DNA of 64,000 nt from Acidobacteriota bacterium. GTDB taxonomy: Bacteria > Acidobacteriota > Terriglobia > Acidiferrales > UBA7541. How positions within the stretch are numbered: position 1 is the first letter of the stretch; every line of letters begins with the position of its first letter. This document shows, one piece after another, positions 54,187 through 63,821 of the stretch. The notes beneath the pieces were generated by a model that did not search any database, was not told the origin of the DNA, and saw only the letters and a program-made list of their open reading frames with translations. Location: assembly GCA_013289585.1 (NCBI GenBank), contig JABCZR010000022.1, forward strand, positions 38,220-102,219. The letters run 5' to 3'. The translations under genes and the position numbers were made by a program.

Positions 54187-54366
54187 TTAAGGCGCGTCCG
54201 TCACGAAAATCATCCAGAGGATGAATGCGACGATTAAGCACGAAACGGCTATGGCCAACTTCCATCCCATGCTTAATGGCTTGGGCACGGAAAGATTTAC
54301 CTTGGGTTTGTCATTTGAGTGTAAGTCGCGAGGGTCGTTCGTGGCCGTCCTGCCTGTTTGCTCCAC
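54187..54366 (-). CDS. Possible small tail-anchored membrane protein
   Basis: A GTG at 54366 begins a 59-residue frame with a polar N-terminal half and a single C-terminal membrane helix (WKLAIAVSCLIVAFILWMIF). The frame is open further to 54477. No ribosome-binding site is visible for either start, and it could be a chance frame. The clear hydrophobic segment and its position after a REP-like unit make it worth keeping as a doubtful small gene. Confidence 0.3.
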   Translation of the reverse strand: MEQTGRTATNDPRDLHSNDKPKVNLSVPKPLSMGWKLAIAVSCLIVAFILWMIFVTDAP

Positions 54367-54457
54367 CGTGAAAACAAAAGAGAATTGGCAACTTTTTGTG
54401 GGTGGTGTCGTCGAACTAATCGATGGGGGAGTGCGTACATTAGATGGGAGAAAAGAA

Positions 54458-54480
54458 CGGGTCTGAAGACCCGCCACTAC
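54458..54480 (-). repeat. REP-like palindrome
   Basis: On the minus strand GTAG (54477-54480) and a TGG spacer precede a 7-bp hairpin (arms 54458-54464 and 54467-54473). The form GTAG-TGG-stem matches the units at 44344 and 44374. It lies between the doubtful small gene and the permease gene. Confidence 0.6.
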
Positions 54481-54595
54481 GGGGCGGGAGGTCGGGCGGA
54501 GAAGAACGGTCTGGAGCCCTGGCGCGAGGTCGAGTAGACGACAGGTGGGCTCTACGGGGACGGGTAAGTGGGAGTTCAGGGAATTGGGGGTTCAT

Positions 54596-57040
54596 ATGGG
54601 AACGCTGGGACAGGATATCCGGTATGCGCTGAGGAATCTGAAGAAGGCGCCGGGATTTGCGGCGGTGGCGGTCATCACGCTGGCGCTGGGAATTGGGGCG
54701 TCAACGGCGATATTCAGCGTGATGGAGAACATTCTGATCGAGCCGTTTCCGTACCGGGATGCGCAACGGTATATGTCCATGCAGATCCATGACACGGAGC
54801 GAAGCGACCCTGGCGGACGGGCGGGATACCTGGGCCCCGAGCTGCTGGACATCATGGGGCAAAATCACGTGTTTGACGCGGTGATTGCCAATGACAACAC
54901 GGACGTGTTGTACCGCTCGGCCGAGGGAAGCCAGCGGTTCGAAGGGAATTACATAACGCCGGGAACCTTTGAGTTTTTTGGGATGCAGCCGCTGCTGGGG
55001 CGGATGGCGCAGGAAGCGGACTACGAGCCGGGGGCACCGCCGGTGTTTGTACTGCGGTACAAGACCTGGATGAAGAGTTTTGGCGGGGATCCTTCGATTG
55101 TGAACAAGACGTTTGTGCTGAACGGAGTTTCGCGGACGCTGATCGGGATCATGCCGCCGCGATTTGGATGGGGCGACGCGGATTTGTGGATTCCCATGAA
55201 GCCGAGCCGTGCGGCGGCAGCAAAAACAATCGCCGGAGCATTTCAACAACACTGGTTTTTGATGGGGCACCTGAAGCCAGGGATTTCCGTCAAAGCAGCA
55301 GAAGCGGATCTGACGGTGGTGGCGAACAACCTGGCGAAGGTGTACCCGACGGAGTATCCGAAACATTTTACGGTGCAGGTGGACTCGCTGACGAACCTGG
55401 TGGTAGGACAGTTTCGAACGACGCTGTATATCGTGCTGGCGGCGGTGGGATTGTTGCTGCTGATCGGATGTGGAAACGTGGCGAATCTGCTGCTTGCGCG
55501 AGCGACGACGAGGGAGAAGGAGTTTGCGATCCGGTCGGCGCTGGGGGCGAACCGATGGAGGCTGGTGCGACAGCTACTGGTCGAGAGCGTGATCCTGGCA
55601 GCGGGCGGGGCTGCGGTAGGAACGCTATTGGCCTGGGGAGGTTTGAAATCACTGGTGGCGCTGATGCCGCAGAATATCATCCCGGCCGAAGCGGTGATCC
55701 GGCTGAACATGCCGGTGTTGGCGTTTACGCTGAGCGTTGCGGTGCTGACGGCGCTGGTGTTTGGGCTAGTGCCAGCGCTGAAGGCGGCGCGGAAAGATTT
55801 GAACGAGCCTTTGCGGGATAGTGGGAAGGGAATTAGCGGCGGATTCCGCCATGGGAAATTGCGCGATGCAGTGGTGGTGCTGGAGGTGGGACTGTCCTTG
55901 ACGCTGCTGGTGGCGGCGGGACTGCTGATGAGAAGTTTTGTGGCGCTGCGGGATGTGAAGCTGGGATTGCAGCCGGACCATATATTGGTGGCAAGGCTTC
56001 CTTTGCCGGTGGATCGTTATAAGACGGCGGACCAGGTGACAGGGTTTTACCGGCCGCTGTTGCAGCGGCTAAAGGCGCTGCCGGGCGTGGTGGAAGCGAC
56101 GGAAACGAGCACGCTGCCGCCCTATGGGGGAATTCCAAGCGACATCGAGATTCCCGGGAAGACGCACGCGGAAAAATGGAACGCGCTATTTCAATTGTGC
56201 AGCGAGGGATATTTTGGTGTGGTGAAGATTCAGTTTCTGGATGGGCGGAGTTTTACGGAAGCGGAAGTGAACGGGGCGAGGAAGCTGGCGGTGGTGAATC
56301 AGACGTTTGTGAAGAAGTACCTGGGGAAAGAGAATCCGGTCGGACGACAGGTGAAAATTGCGCAACTGGCGGAGTTTGAAGATGCGGTGAAAGAGCCGGT
56401 GTTCGAAATCATCGGGCTGGTGGCGGACGCGAAGAACTCCGGATTGCAGGATCCGGTGAAGCCGGAGATTTGGGTGCCATACACTGTGACGGGATCGGCG
56501 TTCCGAGGGATTCTGGTGCGGACGGCGAATGAACCGCTATCCATGCTGAATGCTGTGGAACACGAGATCTGGGCGACTGATCCAAACGTGGCGTTGACGT
56601 TTACCGGGACACTGGAAGGGTACATACAGCAATTCTCGTTTGCGGGGCCGCGATTTGGATTTTTCCTTATGATGATTTTTGGAGGGATCGGATTGGTGCT
56701 GGTGACGATCGGAGTGTACAGCGTGCTGGCGTACACGACGGTGCGAAGGACGCAAGAGATCGGGATTCGGATGGCGATGGGTGCGGAAGGATCGGACGTT
56801 CTGAAGATGGTGGTGCGAATGGGATTGCGGCTGGTGGGGATTGGAGTGGCGATTGGATTGATTATGAGCCTGTTAATCGGGCGGGTGATTGCGACGCAGC
56901 TGTGGGGAGTATCGGCATACGATCCGTGGACGCTGGTGTGCGTGCCGTTGGTGCTGTTGATTACGGGGATCGTGGCGTGCTGGATTCCGGCGCGGCGGGC
57001 GGCGCGGGTGGATCCGCTGGTGGCGTTGCGGTATGAGTGA
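54596..57040 (+). CDS. FtsX-type permease, acidobacterial orphan (ADOP) type
   Basis: The 814-residue protein starts at ATG 54596 (frame open to 54545). It opens with the MacB-like N-terminal region (DIRYALRNLKKAPGFAAVAV, ALGIGASTAIFSV), and has two FtsX-like membrane blocks, with LLIGCGNVANLLLARATTREKEFAIRSALGANRWRLVRQLL as the first and RRTQEIGIRMAMGAEGSDVLKMVV as the second. Large periplasmic domains lie between them. This duplicated layout is the acidobacterial duplicated orphan permease group. No ABC ATPase gene is adjacent, so the partner must be elsewhere or absent. Substrate unknown. Confidence 0.85.
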   Translation: MGTLGQDIRYALRNLKKAPGFAAVAVITLALGIGASTAIFSVMENILIEPFPYRDAQRYMSMQIHDTERSDPGGRAGYLGPELLDIMGQNHVFDAVIANDNTDVLYRSAEGSQRFEGNYITPGTFEFFGMQPLLGRMAQEADYEPGAPPVFVLRYKTWMKSFGGDPSIVNKTFVLNGVSRTLIGIMPPRFGWGDADLWIPMKPSRAAAAKTIAGAFQQHWFLMGHLKPGISVKAAEADLTVVANNLAKVYPTEYPKHFTVQVDSLTNLVVGQFRTTLYIVLAAVGLLLLIGCGNVANLLLARATTREKEFAIRSALGANRWRLVRQLLVESVILAAGGAAVGTLLAWGGLKSLVALMPQNIIPAEAVIRLNMPVLAFTLSVAVLTALVFGLVPALKAARKDLNEPLRDSGKGISGGFRHGKLRDAVVVLEVGLSLTLLVAAGLLMRSFVALRDVKLGLQPDHILVARLPLPVDRYKTADQVTGFYRPLLQRLKALPGVVEATETSTLPPYGGIPSDIEIPGKTHAEKWNALFQLCSEGYFGVVKIQFLDGRSFTEAEVNGARKLAVVNQTFVKKYLGKENPVGRQVKIAQLAEFEDAVKEPVFEIIGLVADAKNSGLQDPVKPEIWVPYTVTGSAFRGILVRTANEPLSMLNAVEHEIWATDPNVALTFTGTLEGYIQQFSFAGPRFGFFLMMIFGGIGLVLVTIGVYSVLAYTTVRRTQEIGIRMAMGAEGSDVLKMVVRMGLRLVGIGVAIGLIMSLLIGRVIATQLWGVSAYDPWTLVCVPLVLLITGIVACWIPARRAARVDPLVALRYE

Positions 57041-57146
57041 GGATTGGGTGGCCGGGCTAAAGCCCAGCGCCGACAGGATCAAAAGCGAAGAGAGACACCT
57101 GCGGCGGGTGCCCTCAGCGGAAGAGTTGTATGACGTGCCGCGGAGC

Positions 57147-57172
57147 GGCCCGCCTCAGAAGGCGGGCCCTAC
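57147..57172 (-). repeat. REP-like palindrome between convergent genes
   Basis: On the minus strand GTAG (57169-57172) is followed directly by a perfect 9-bp hairpin (arms 57160-57168 and 57147-57155, loop CAGA on the plus strand). A related GGGC-TAAA-GCCC unit at 57054-57065, without a clear GTAG, lies upstream. Both are between the convergent permease and molybdopterin hydroxylase genes and may act as a bidirectional terminator. Confidence 0.65.
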
Positions 57173-57182
57173 GCAGAGGAGA

Positions 57183-59396
57183 TTAGGCCCAGGAGTAGCC
57201 GTGTTTGGAGAGCGGGAGGGAGCGGATGCGCTGGCCGTTGACGGCGAAAATGGCGTTGCAGACAGCTGGGAGAACCGGGGGCAGGGCGGGTTCGCCGAGG
57301 CCGGTAGGCGAATTATCGGTTTTCAGGAAATGAACTTCGATTTCAGTGGGGACTTGATTCATTCGAACGGGCGGATATTCGTGGAAATTGCTTTGGACGG
57401 CGCGGCCCGCGTCGATCGTGATTTCGTAGGTCATGACGGAACTTAGACCTTCGATGATGGCGCCCCGAACCTGGTTTTCGGCGTTGAGGGGATTGATGAT
57501 CTGGCTGCCGACGTCGCCGGCGACCCAGATTTTGTTTACCTTGACTTGTTTTTTGGGGTCGACGCGCAGTTCGATCACTTCCGCAAAATAACCTCGATGA
57601 GAAAACTGGAAGGCGACGCCCATGGCGGTGTCTTTGGGCAAGGTGCGCTTGCCCCAGTTGGATTTCTCGGCAACGAGTTTTAGGACTCCGCTCATGCGAG
57701 CGGCGTCGAGGTCACTGGGATCAGGCTTGCCGTCGGGGCCGGGAATACGGGGAAGGTTGAGCAGATCGAGGCGGAACTGGACGGGATCTTTTCCGGCGGC
57801 GTGGGCGAGCTCGTCGGTGAAAGATTGAAAGACCCAGGAGAAAGCATTGCTACGCGGAGCGCGCAGAGCATAGGTGGGGACGCCGAGGGGCATGAGCGAA
57901 GCGCCAAAGAAAAAATTGGGGAGGAAAGTGCCGGGGAATTCGTTGCCGGGAATGTTCGCGGAAGGAGCGAACTGCTGGCCCTCGCCGAAGCTGATGAAGT
58001 GATTGCGCCAGGCGACGAGATTGCCGGAGGCGTCGAGGCCTCCCTTCAAATAATGAAAGCCGGCGGGGCGATAGTGATCGTGATGGAAATCGTCTTCGCG
58101 GGTCCAGAGAAGCTTGACGGGGACGCCGACCTGCTTGGCGATAGCGGCGGATTCGAGCATGTAGTCGTTGGTGAGGCGGCGGCCGAAGCCACCACCGGCG
58201 CGCTTGAGGTGGACGATGATGTCGCCGGCAGGAATGTTCAGAAGCTTGGCGACTTGCTGGCGGCCGGATTCGGGAGTCTGGCTGGGCGACCAGAATTCGA
58301 GTTTGCCGTCGTGATAATGCGCGAGGCAGTTTTCGGGCTCCATAGGGGCGTGGGCGAGGAAGGGGTAGGCGTAAGCGGCTTCGACGGTTTTTGCGGCGGA
58401 TTGCAGGGAGGAGTCAGCGTCGCCGTCCTTTCGGACGGTGATCGTGGGAGCTTGTTTGGAGAGCTCATCGGCACGATCGGCGAAGCCTTTGCTGCTTTGC
58501 TGCGCGGTGGCGCCTTCGTCCCACTTGGCGCGCAATTTTTTTCTTGCGGTGTTGGCCTGCCACCAGGTGTCGGCGACGATGGCGACGCCGCAGTGGAGGC
58601 CGAGGAGGTCGGAAGTGCCATCGACGGAGAAGGCGTGGCGAACGCCGGGCTGGGATTTGATTTCGTCAAAATTGGCGCTGAGGAATTTGCCGGCGTAGAC
58701 GGGGCACTTTTCGTAGACGGCGTACAACATTCCGGGAACTTTGAAGTCAATGCTGTAGAGAGATTTTCCAGTGACGATGGAGGGGTTGTCGACACTGTGA
58801 GTAGGCTGGCCGATGATTTTGTAATCTTTGGGATCCTTGAGCTTGACGGATTTGAGATCGGGCGGGGGCAGGGCAGCGGCTTTTTCGGCGAGCGCGCCGT
58901 AAGTGAGAGAGCGGTTTGTGGGCTGATGAATGACGCGGCCGGAAGAAGTTTGGCACTCGGATTCGGGCACGGACCAGGTTTGCGCGGCGGCGGTGACAAA
59001 CATTTGACGGCAGGCGGCGCCGACACGACGAAGAGGGTCCCAGTTGATAGGCGTGGCGGTGCTGCCGCCGGCGCGCTGAGGGCCGTATTTTGTTTCATCA
59101 AGATCAGCCTGCTGGATACGGACGGATTTCCAATCGACGTCCAGTTCATCGGCGATGATCATGGGGAGACTGGTCTTGACGCCCTGGCCGATTTCGGGAT
59201 TCTTGCCCATGATGGTGACGGCGCCGTCGGCGGCCACGCTGACAAAAGCAGTGGGAAGAAACGCCGGAGGAGTTGCTTGCGGGGTTTGGGCGAAGAGCTC
59301 GGTGACCTGATCAGTATGGAGAGCGAGGAGAATGCCGCCGCCAGCGACAGCGGAAACGCGAAGGAAGGTGCGACGATCGAGGAGCGTGGCAATCAC
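57183..59396 (-). CDS. Molybdopterin hydroxylase large subunit, isoquinoline 1-oxidoreductase beta-like
   Basis: The start is probably GTG 59396, with GGAGG close upstream, giving 737 residues; the frame is open to 59456. D7-R8-R9-T-F-L begins a twin-arginine signal. The domain fits the xanthine-oxidase family molybdopterin-binding subunit: [37 protein letters not shown], and the C-terminal [17 protein letters not shown]. It would hydroxylate an aldehyde or N-heterocycle. The small [2Fe-2S] subunit and cytochrome gene that normally accompany it are not adjacent. Substrate not shown. Confidence 0.8.
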   Translation of the reverse strand: MIATLLDRRTFLRVSAVAGGGILLALHTDQVTELFAQTPQATPPAFLPTAFVSVAADGAVTIMGKNPEIGQGVKTSLPMIIADELDVDWKSVRIQQADLDETKYGPQRAGGSTATPINWDPLRRVGAACRQMFVTAAAQTWSVPESECQTSSGRVIHQPTNRSLTYGALAEKAAALPPPDLKSVKLKDPKDYKIIGQPTHSVDNPSIVTGKSLYSIDFKVPGMLYAVYEKCPVYAGKFLSANFDEIKSQPGVRHAFSVDGTSDLLGLHCGVAIVADTWWQANTARKKLRAKWDEGATAQQSSKGFADRADELSKQAPTITVRKDGDADSSLQSAAKTVEAAYAYPFLAHAPMEPENCLAHYHDGKLEFWSPSQTPESGRQQVAKLLNIPAGDIIVHLKRAGGGFGRRLTNDYMLESAAIAKQVGVPVKLLWTREDDFHHDHYRPAGFHYLKGGLDASGNLVAWRNHFISFGEGQQFAPSANIPGNEFPGTFLPNFFFGASLMPLGVPTYALRAPRSNAFSWVFQSFTDELAHAAGKDPVQFRLDLLNLPRIPGPDGKPDPSDLDAARMSGVLKLVAEKSNWGKRTLPKDTAMGVAFQFSHRGYFAEVIELRVDPKKQVKVNKIWVAGDVGSQIINPLNAENQVRGAIIEGLSSVMTYEITIDAGRAVQSNFHEYPPVRMNQVPTEIEVHFLKTDNSPTGLGEPALPPVLPAVCNAIFAVNGQRIRSLPLSKHGYSWA

Positions 59397-59537
59397 AAGG
59401 CCTCCGTAGATAGCGGATTTGCCGGAAGGCGTTGGACAAATCCACATCGTGGCCATTGTAACGCTAGAACGGGATTTGTGAAGAGGGCGGTAGCGTTGGA
59501 ACTTGAATTTGATTCGAACGGACAGCGGACGGGGAAA

Positions 59538-60548
59538 TTATTTTGGAAATGGGCCGGCCATAATGGGGCCGGGGAGAAGAGGCTCCCATTCCAGTTTGCA
59601 ATGGGCGCATTGGACTTTCCAGGGATTGGCGTGAGTAGGGACGGAGTGGGCGTCAAGCGCGACGGAATTCTTCTTTTGGCAATGCGGGCAGGTGACATCC
59701 ACCATCAGATGGACTGGGGGAACGACAGATTCGATGCGGGCTGCCGGTGAAGACGGATTCTTGCTGGCGCGCTTGCCGGCGTAGAGAGCTTGATCGGCGC
59801 GGGCGAGAAGTTCCTCGGGACGATCGCCGAGCGAGTATTGCTGCCAACCGGCAGAGAAAGAGACGGGAATCCGATGGGCCTGCCAAGTTACTTCGAGAGC
59901 GCCGAGGCGGTCCAAGACGAGCTGTAACTGGTCGAGAGTGCATTCCGGAAGAAGAACAAGAAATTCGTCGCCGCCCAGACGCACAGCCATGTCGGAACCA
60001 CGAATTACCTTGTTGAGATGGAGGGCGAATTCCTGGAGGACGTGGTCACCGGCGGGATGGCCGTGGCGGTCGTTGATCAGCTTGAAATCGTTGAGGTCAA
60101 GAGTAAGGACGGTCAAAGGATGACCGCGGCGCGCGGAGCGAGCAACCTCCGCGGAGAGGCGTTGAACGCCAAAACGGCGGTTATAGAGGCCGGTCAAAGG
60201 ATCGACCATGGCCATGTTGCGAAGAATGTCAGAATGCCCCTGCTTCTCGGCGAGTTGGAAGCGCAAGCGTTTGATGAGAACTTGCTGGTAGACGGTGTAG
60301 AGGTTGAGAAGGAGGATGAGAACGATCAGACCAAAGACGGCGTCCTCCATCTTGAGGTAAAGGAAAGTTTTTGTGCCCTGACGCGAAAGAGGGAGAGTAA
60401 AAGTGATGACCGCGAAAGTCAGGAGGAGCATGACAAAGATGGAGTAGCCCCAGACCCACCAGTCGCGCTTCTCAATCTTCCGGAGTTCGCGCGTCAGATC
60501 GTGATCCTCCTCGAGAGGCGTGACAGGGCGAGTTTGGAGTTCAGTCAT
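59538..60548 (-). CDS. Membrane diguanylate cyclase with C-terminal zinc ribbon
   Basis: The 336-residue protein has two membrane helices (about 31-52 and 70-88) and then a GGDEF domain. Its active-site motif GGDEF lies at 192-196, with the inhibitory I-site R183-x-x-D186 five residues before. It makes c-di-GMP from two GTP and is probably product-inhibited. The C-terminal 60 residues have a zinc ribbon, C287-x2-C290 and C314-x2-C317, an uncommon tail for a GGDEF protein. The two PilZ proteins in the window are possible receptors. Confidence 0.85.
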   Translation of the reverse strand: MTELQTRPVTPLEEDHDLTRELRKIEKRDWWVWGYSIFVMLLLTFAVITFTLPLSRQGTKTFLYLKMEDAVFGLIVLILLLNLYTVYQQVLIKRLRFQLAEKQGHSDILRNMAMVDPLTGLYNRRFGVQRLSAEVARSARRGHPLTVLTLDLNDFKLINDRHGHPAGDHVLQEFALHLNKVIRGSDMAVRLGGDEFLVLLPECTLDQLQLVLDRLGALEVTWQAHRIPVSFSAGWQQYSLGDRPEELLARADQALYAGKRASKNPSSPAARIESVVPPVHLMVDVTCPHCQKKNSVALDAHSVPTHANPWKVQCAHCKLEWEPLLPGPIMAGPFPK

Positions 60549-60820
60549 GGAGTGGAGATAAGATTTGGGAATTCCCAGTTCAAACCAAGTTAGGGGTTTG
60601 GTGGTGCGCGGTCAAGGAATGTTGTGATGGAAATTACAGAGTAGTTACTTTTGGGACGGGCGGGCCTGAGGGGATGCGGTTTGGGTAGAGGGCCTCCCTG
60701 TAACATGTGTATTTTCAGATTGTTAGGGCGAGAGTTGGCTTTCGCCAGGAGTCCTGTCCGGGTGGTACTCCCGCTCCATTGGTAGAATCGCAGGAAAGCG
60801 GGAAACTACTGTTGAGCAAA

Positions 60821-61228
60821 ATGGTGTCTCTCTTCATTCTCGTGTTCGCAAGCATCGCGCTGGTGCGGTTCGCGGTGTCGCAATGGCGGGCGATTTGGAT
60901 AACGACTGCCAATCAGCCGCTGTCGGAGACGCTCCGAACGTCAGCTGGAATTGAGAGCGAAGGGATTGGGGCGCAGGATTTTGGGTCGCTGCTTGCGCTT
61001 TGCGATAACCTGTCGCCGGGTTTGAAAAAGAAGAGTCCGTGGCTTAAGGAAGTATCGGTTTACTACCGCGCGGTTTCGAAGCTTGAGCAAGTGTTCCGTG
61101 TGAAGCTGCCTTCGATTGCGAGCTGGGCAAATCGAGAAATGCAAACGTGCTCGCGGTATGTGGCGGTGGTGCTCGACCAGAACCTTTCGATGAGCCTTGA
61201 CCGCCGGCTAGCCGCTCGCCTGAATTAA
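60821..61228 (+). CDS. Hypothetical membrane-anchored protein
   Basis: The start at ATG 60821 is chosen because the helix MVSLFILVFASIALVRFAV comes right after it; the frame is open to 60707. The 135 residues after the anchor are soluble and helical (ASIALVRFAVSQWRAIW, LGSLLALCDNLSPGLKKKSPWLKEVSVYYRAV, SIASWANREMQTCSRYVAVVL). I do not recognise the family. The upstream sequence is weak as a ribosome-binding site. It is divergent from the diguanylate cyclase gene and convergent with the excisionase-like gene. Confidence 0.5.
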   Translation: MVSLFILVFASIALVRFAVSQWRAIWITTANQPLSETLRTSAGIESEGIGAQDFGSLLALCDNLSPGLKKKSPWLKEVSVYYRAVSKLEQVFRVKLPSIASWANREMQTCSRYVAVVLDQNLSMSLDRRLAARLN

Positions 61229-61399
61229 ATCCAAAAACAAAAACTAGCGCGATGGTGAACGCAACGCATTGGCTGTGCGTGGGCGGCGCGATACTGTGTT
61301 TTCGCTATGGTCTGGAGGAGCAGCCAGCCTGCACGGAAAAAAGCCGGGGTAAGCGCCGGGCGAAGACTCCCGGGAACGCCTGAGAGATGCGAGTTCGAA

Positions 61400-61648
61400 T
61401 CACCTGGGTTTGGGGGCGGGCTTCTTGCGGAGGAGCAGGCGAGAGCGCTGGGAGCTGCGACGCTTTTTTTCCGCGCTAATGGATTTGGGGTCGACCAGCC
61501 ATTGAGCGATGCCGCCGCGGCGAGGATCTTTCTGCTTGGTTCCAGAGAGGCGACCGATACTGAGTAAGCGGCATACCTCGGCGCTGGTGGTGTCCAAGTG
61601 GGTGGCAGTTTCCTGAGCCGTGAGCCAGCGATCGGAAGGTACGCGCAT
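61400..61648 (-). CDS. Excisionase/AlpA-like small DNA-binding protein
   Basis: ATG 61648 has GGAGG ten bases upstream. The 82-residue protein has a helix-turn-helix of the excisionase type: WLTAQETATHLDTTSAEVCRLLSIGRLSGTKQKDPRRGG, followed by a Lys/Arg-rich tail that may bind DNA backbone. Such proteins regulate prophage excision or transcription. It is not next to an integrase here; the recombinase fragment at the window's right edge is 2 kb away. It could be a stand-alone MerR-like regulator. Confidence 0.7.
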   Translation of the reverse strand: MRVPSDRWLTAQETATHLDTTSAEVCRLLSIGRLSGTKQKDPRRGGIAQWLVDPKSISAEKKRRSSQRSRLLLRKKPAPKPR

Positions 61649-61776
61649 TTTGAGAAGTCCTCCAGTGCAGCGGGGCTCTGCGCGTGATTCACTCTAACGG
61701 TATCGTATCGTTTTTGGCAACACTTCTGCGAAGGGGACGCCGCTGGGTTGGCGCGAGGCCTAGAAGCGGGAAGCGC

Positions 61777-62778
61777 TTACTTTTTGGAGTCTACGCCTGA
61801 TTCAGCTAACGGAAAAAGAGTGGGTTCAGCGGGAGGCATGTCGGCGATGGAATCGAGTTGGGCATAGTGTTGACGAAGAGGCTCGGGAACTTTGACTTTG
61901 GCGCCTTTGAGGATGCTGATGAGCTGGAGGGCATTGACGACGGACTTGCCCTGGAAATGATTGTTGGTGATGACGAAAGTGTCGCGGGCGTGCTCGGAAA
62001 CCTTGCGGGCGCGGGTGATCCAGGGTGCGAGCTCTTCGGAGGAGTAAAGATAGTTGTAGCGCTCGTAGGCAGGGATCGAAGTATCGTCGGTGAACCAGGT
62101 GTCGTAGCGGCGGCCGTGAAGGCGGACGTAGCCGATAGGAGAAGTAGTTTGTGAGGAGGGCGAGAGGGAGCGGCCGATGATGGGCTGATCGATGTTGCAG
62201 AAGCCGACGTTGTGTTCGCGGAGAAGAGCCAATGTGTCTGGCGAGTCCCAAGAGGAGTGGCGAACTTCAACGACGAGCGGATAGTCGGCGAAGCGTTTAA
62301 GAGTAGCGGTGAGGGAGGCGACGGCTTCTTTCGAACGATGGAAAGAGAAAGGGAATTGGAGGAGGACAGCGCCGAGTTTATTCGCAGCGCGCAAGATGTC
62401 GAAGCCAGCACGGACGGCGCGTTCGTCTTCTGCGGCCGAGACAGAGCCATCAACAGGGGAATCGTGAGTAAATCGTTGCCAGAGTTTGGCGGTGAAGAGG
62501 AAGCGGGGATTGGCGGCTACACGGTCAAGCCATTGCGAGGCGTGATCGGGACGCAAAGGCTGGTAGAAAGAAGTGTTGATCTCGATGGTGTCGAAAAATT
62601 CAGCGAGAAAGGCAGCTTCGTGGAAACCTTTAGGGCGGCGAGCAGGATACACAAAGCCCACCCAGTCCGGATAAGACCAGCCAGCGGGGCCGACACGCAG
62701 AGTACTTGTGGGTGCGGGGGTGGCTGAGGATTCGGGTGCGCTTGCGGATGGGGGATTTTTGGCTCGACGCGTTGACAT
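61777..62778 (-). CDS. DUF72 family protein (YecE-like)
   Basis: The 333-residue protein starts at ATG 62778 and matches DUF72: GPAGWSYPDWVGFVYPA, NTSFYQPL, TAKLWQRFTHD, VEVRHSSWDS, YVRLHGRRYDTWF and YNYLYSSEEL. The fold is a TIM barrel. Its role is unknown, and no catalytic mechanism is established. It is cytoplasmic, with no neighbours in the same operon. The tail (LPLAESGVDSKK) is short. Family assignment is firm. Confidence 0.9.
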   Translation of the reverse strand: MSTRRAKNPPSASAPESSATPAPTSTLRVGPAGWSYPDWVGFVYPARRPKGFHEAAFLAEFFDTIEINTSFYQPLRPDHASQWLDRVAANPRFLFTAKLWQRFTHDSPVDGSVSAAEDERAVRAGFDILRAANKLGAVLLQFPFSFHRSKEAVASLTATLKRFADYPLVVEVRHSSWDSPDTLALLREHNVGFCNIDQPIIGRSLSPSSQTTSPIGYVRLHGRRYDTWFTDDTSIPAYERYNYLYSSEELAPWITRARKVSEHARDTFVITNNHFQGKSVVNALQLISILKGAKVKVPEPLRQHYAQLDSIADMPPAEPTLFPLAESGVDSKK

Positions 62779-63257
62779 GAAAGAAAGCGCGAAATGCGCT
62801 GTGAGTAGAGTAGAGGGGGGAGAACAGCGGTGTCAACGCGGGAGGGAAATAACGGCAGACGAGGGGAATCGGGGAACGCAGCGCTAGAAGTTCCGCCAGG
62901 GTCTCCAGATCGGGACGCTTACGTAACGGACATCGCTGGCCTCGCGGAGCAGTTCTCTGACTTTGTGGAAGATATGTTTCAGGGAGGTGAGGCTGAATAT
63001 GTGGGCGAGCATGGACAAACATTAGCACTTCGAGAGATTTGCGTCGAGTTTTATCGTCTTTCTTCAGGTTGCTCTGGGTTCGAGAGAGTGGGCATCGAAT
63101 CTGTTGCTCAAGGTCAAAATTTAAACGGACCCACGACCGAATCGGGGGCGACGTTGCGGGGAAGGAGTGGGGCTGTTATGCTTTCGGTGATGTGGATCGA
63201 AGAGCGGATCCGCGCGCGCCACGCCGCCCTCCTTCTGAATGCCGAACAGGTGCAAGC
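62779..63257. other. Region before hpf, no confident gene
   Basis: These 479 bases separate divergently placed DUF72 and HPF genes. A plus-strand frame at 62830-63261 of 143 residues ends in an ATGA overlap with the HPF start, but its composition is low complexity and I see no domain or ribosome-binding site. A minus-strand frame in the same area is also unconvincing. It may hold the promoter of hpf. I leave it uncalled. Confidence 0.4.
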
Positions 63258-63611
63258 ATGAAACTTTCCATAAGTTACAAACACGTCGAGGGACAGAAGC
63301 CGGTGGAAGCGGAAGTTGAGCGACACGTTGGAAAACTGGGGAAATTGCTGCGGAGTTACTCGCCGGACTTGGTGCAGTTGCACGGCTCCTTTGCAAAAAA
63401 TCTGCGAACGGATGAGTACTCCTGCACGTTGAATTTGTCGTTGCCCACGGGGACTTTGCATGCAATCGGGACAGGTGCAAATGTGCGCGCTAGCTGCAAG
63501 AAGGCGTTTAGCGAACTGGAAGCGCAAGTGAAGAAGCACCAGGCGAAATTGCGGAAGGATTATGAGTGGAAGAGGAAGCGGCCGCGGGTGAGCGACGAAG
63601 TTTTTTCCTGA
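63258..63611 (+). CDS. Ribosome hibernation promoting factor (HPF/RaiA family)
   Basis: The 117-residue protein starts at ATG 63258; a longer frame from 63039 is open but the family begins here with LSISYKHVEG. It has the ribosome-binding alpha-beta fold: KPVEAEVERHVGKLGKLLRSY, then CTLNLSLPTGTLHAIGTGANVRASCKKAFSELEAQVKKHQAKLRK. It binds the decoding region of idle ribosomes. The tail is strongly basic (WKRKRPR). The length is that of short HPF rather than long HPF, which would have a C-terminal dimerisation domain. Confidence 0.8.
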   Translation: MKLSISYKHVEGQKPVEAEVERHVGKLGKLLRSYSPDLVQLHGSFAKNLRTDEYSCTLNLSLPTGTLHAIGTGANVRASCKKAFSELEAQVKKHQAKLRKDYEWKRKRPRVSDEVFS

Positions 63612-63725
63612 AACAGCAAACGATTGACTGCGGATACGAGTGCGCCGCCGGCGTGGCTGGCGAGCGGGAGTGGCGGGTGTCCTTGGCGGCGGCGGCGAGC
63701 ATGCTACAATAAGAAATTCACCCAT

Positions 63726-63800
63726 AGGGGCGTAGCTCAGTGGTAGAGCAGCGGCCTTTTAAGCCGAAGGTCGTGGGTTCGATCCCCACCGCCCCTACCA
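63726..63800 (+). tRNA. tRNA-Lys (anticodon TTT)
   Basis: The 75-base cloverleaf has a perfect 7-bp acceptor stem (AGGGGCG with CGCCCCT), D arm GCTC/GAGC, anticodon loop CTTTTAA with TTT at the anticodon position, five-base variable loop AGGTC, T arm GTGGG/CCCAC with TTCGATC, and an encoded CCA at 63798-63800. The anticodon stem ends with one G-A mismatch. The 3' part of such a tRNA gene is a common attachment site; a recombinase gene follows 22 bases later. Confidence 0.95.
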
Positions 63801-63821
63801 AACTTCTTTCATATCAATACC

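Noticed and set aside
62830..63261. 143-residue frame ending in an ATGA overlap with hpf
   Set aside because: The overlap is suggestive, but the composition is low complexity and no domain or ribosome-binding site is seen.
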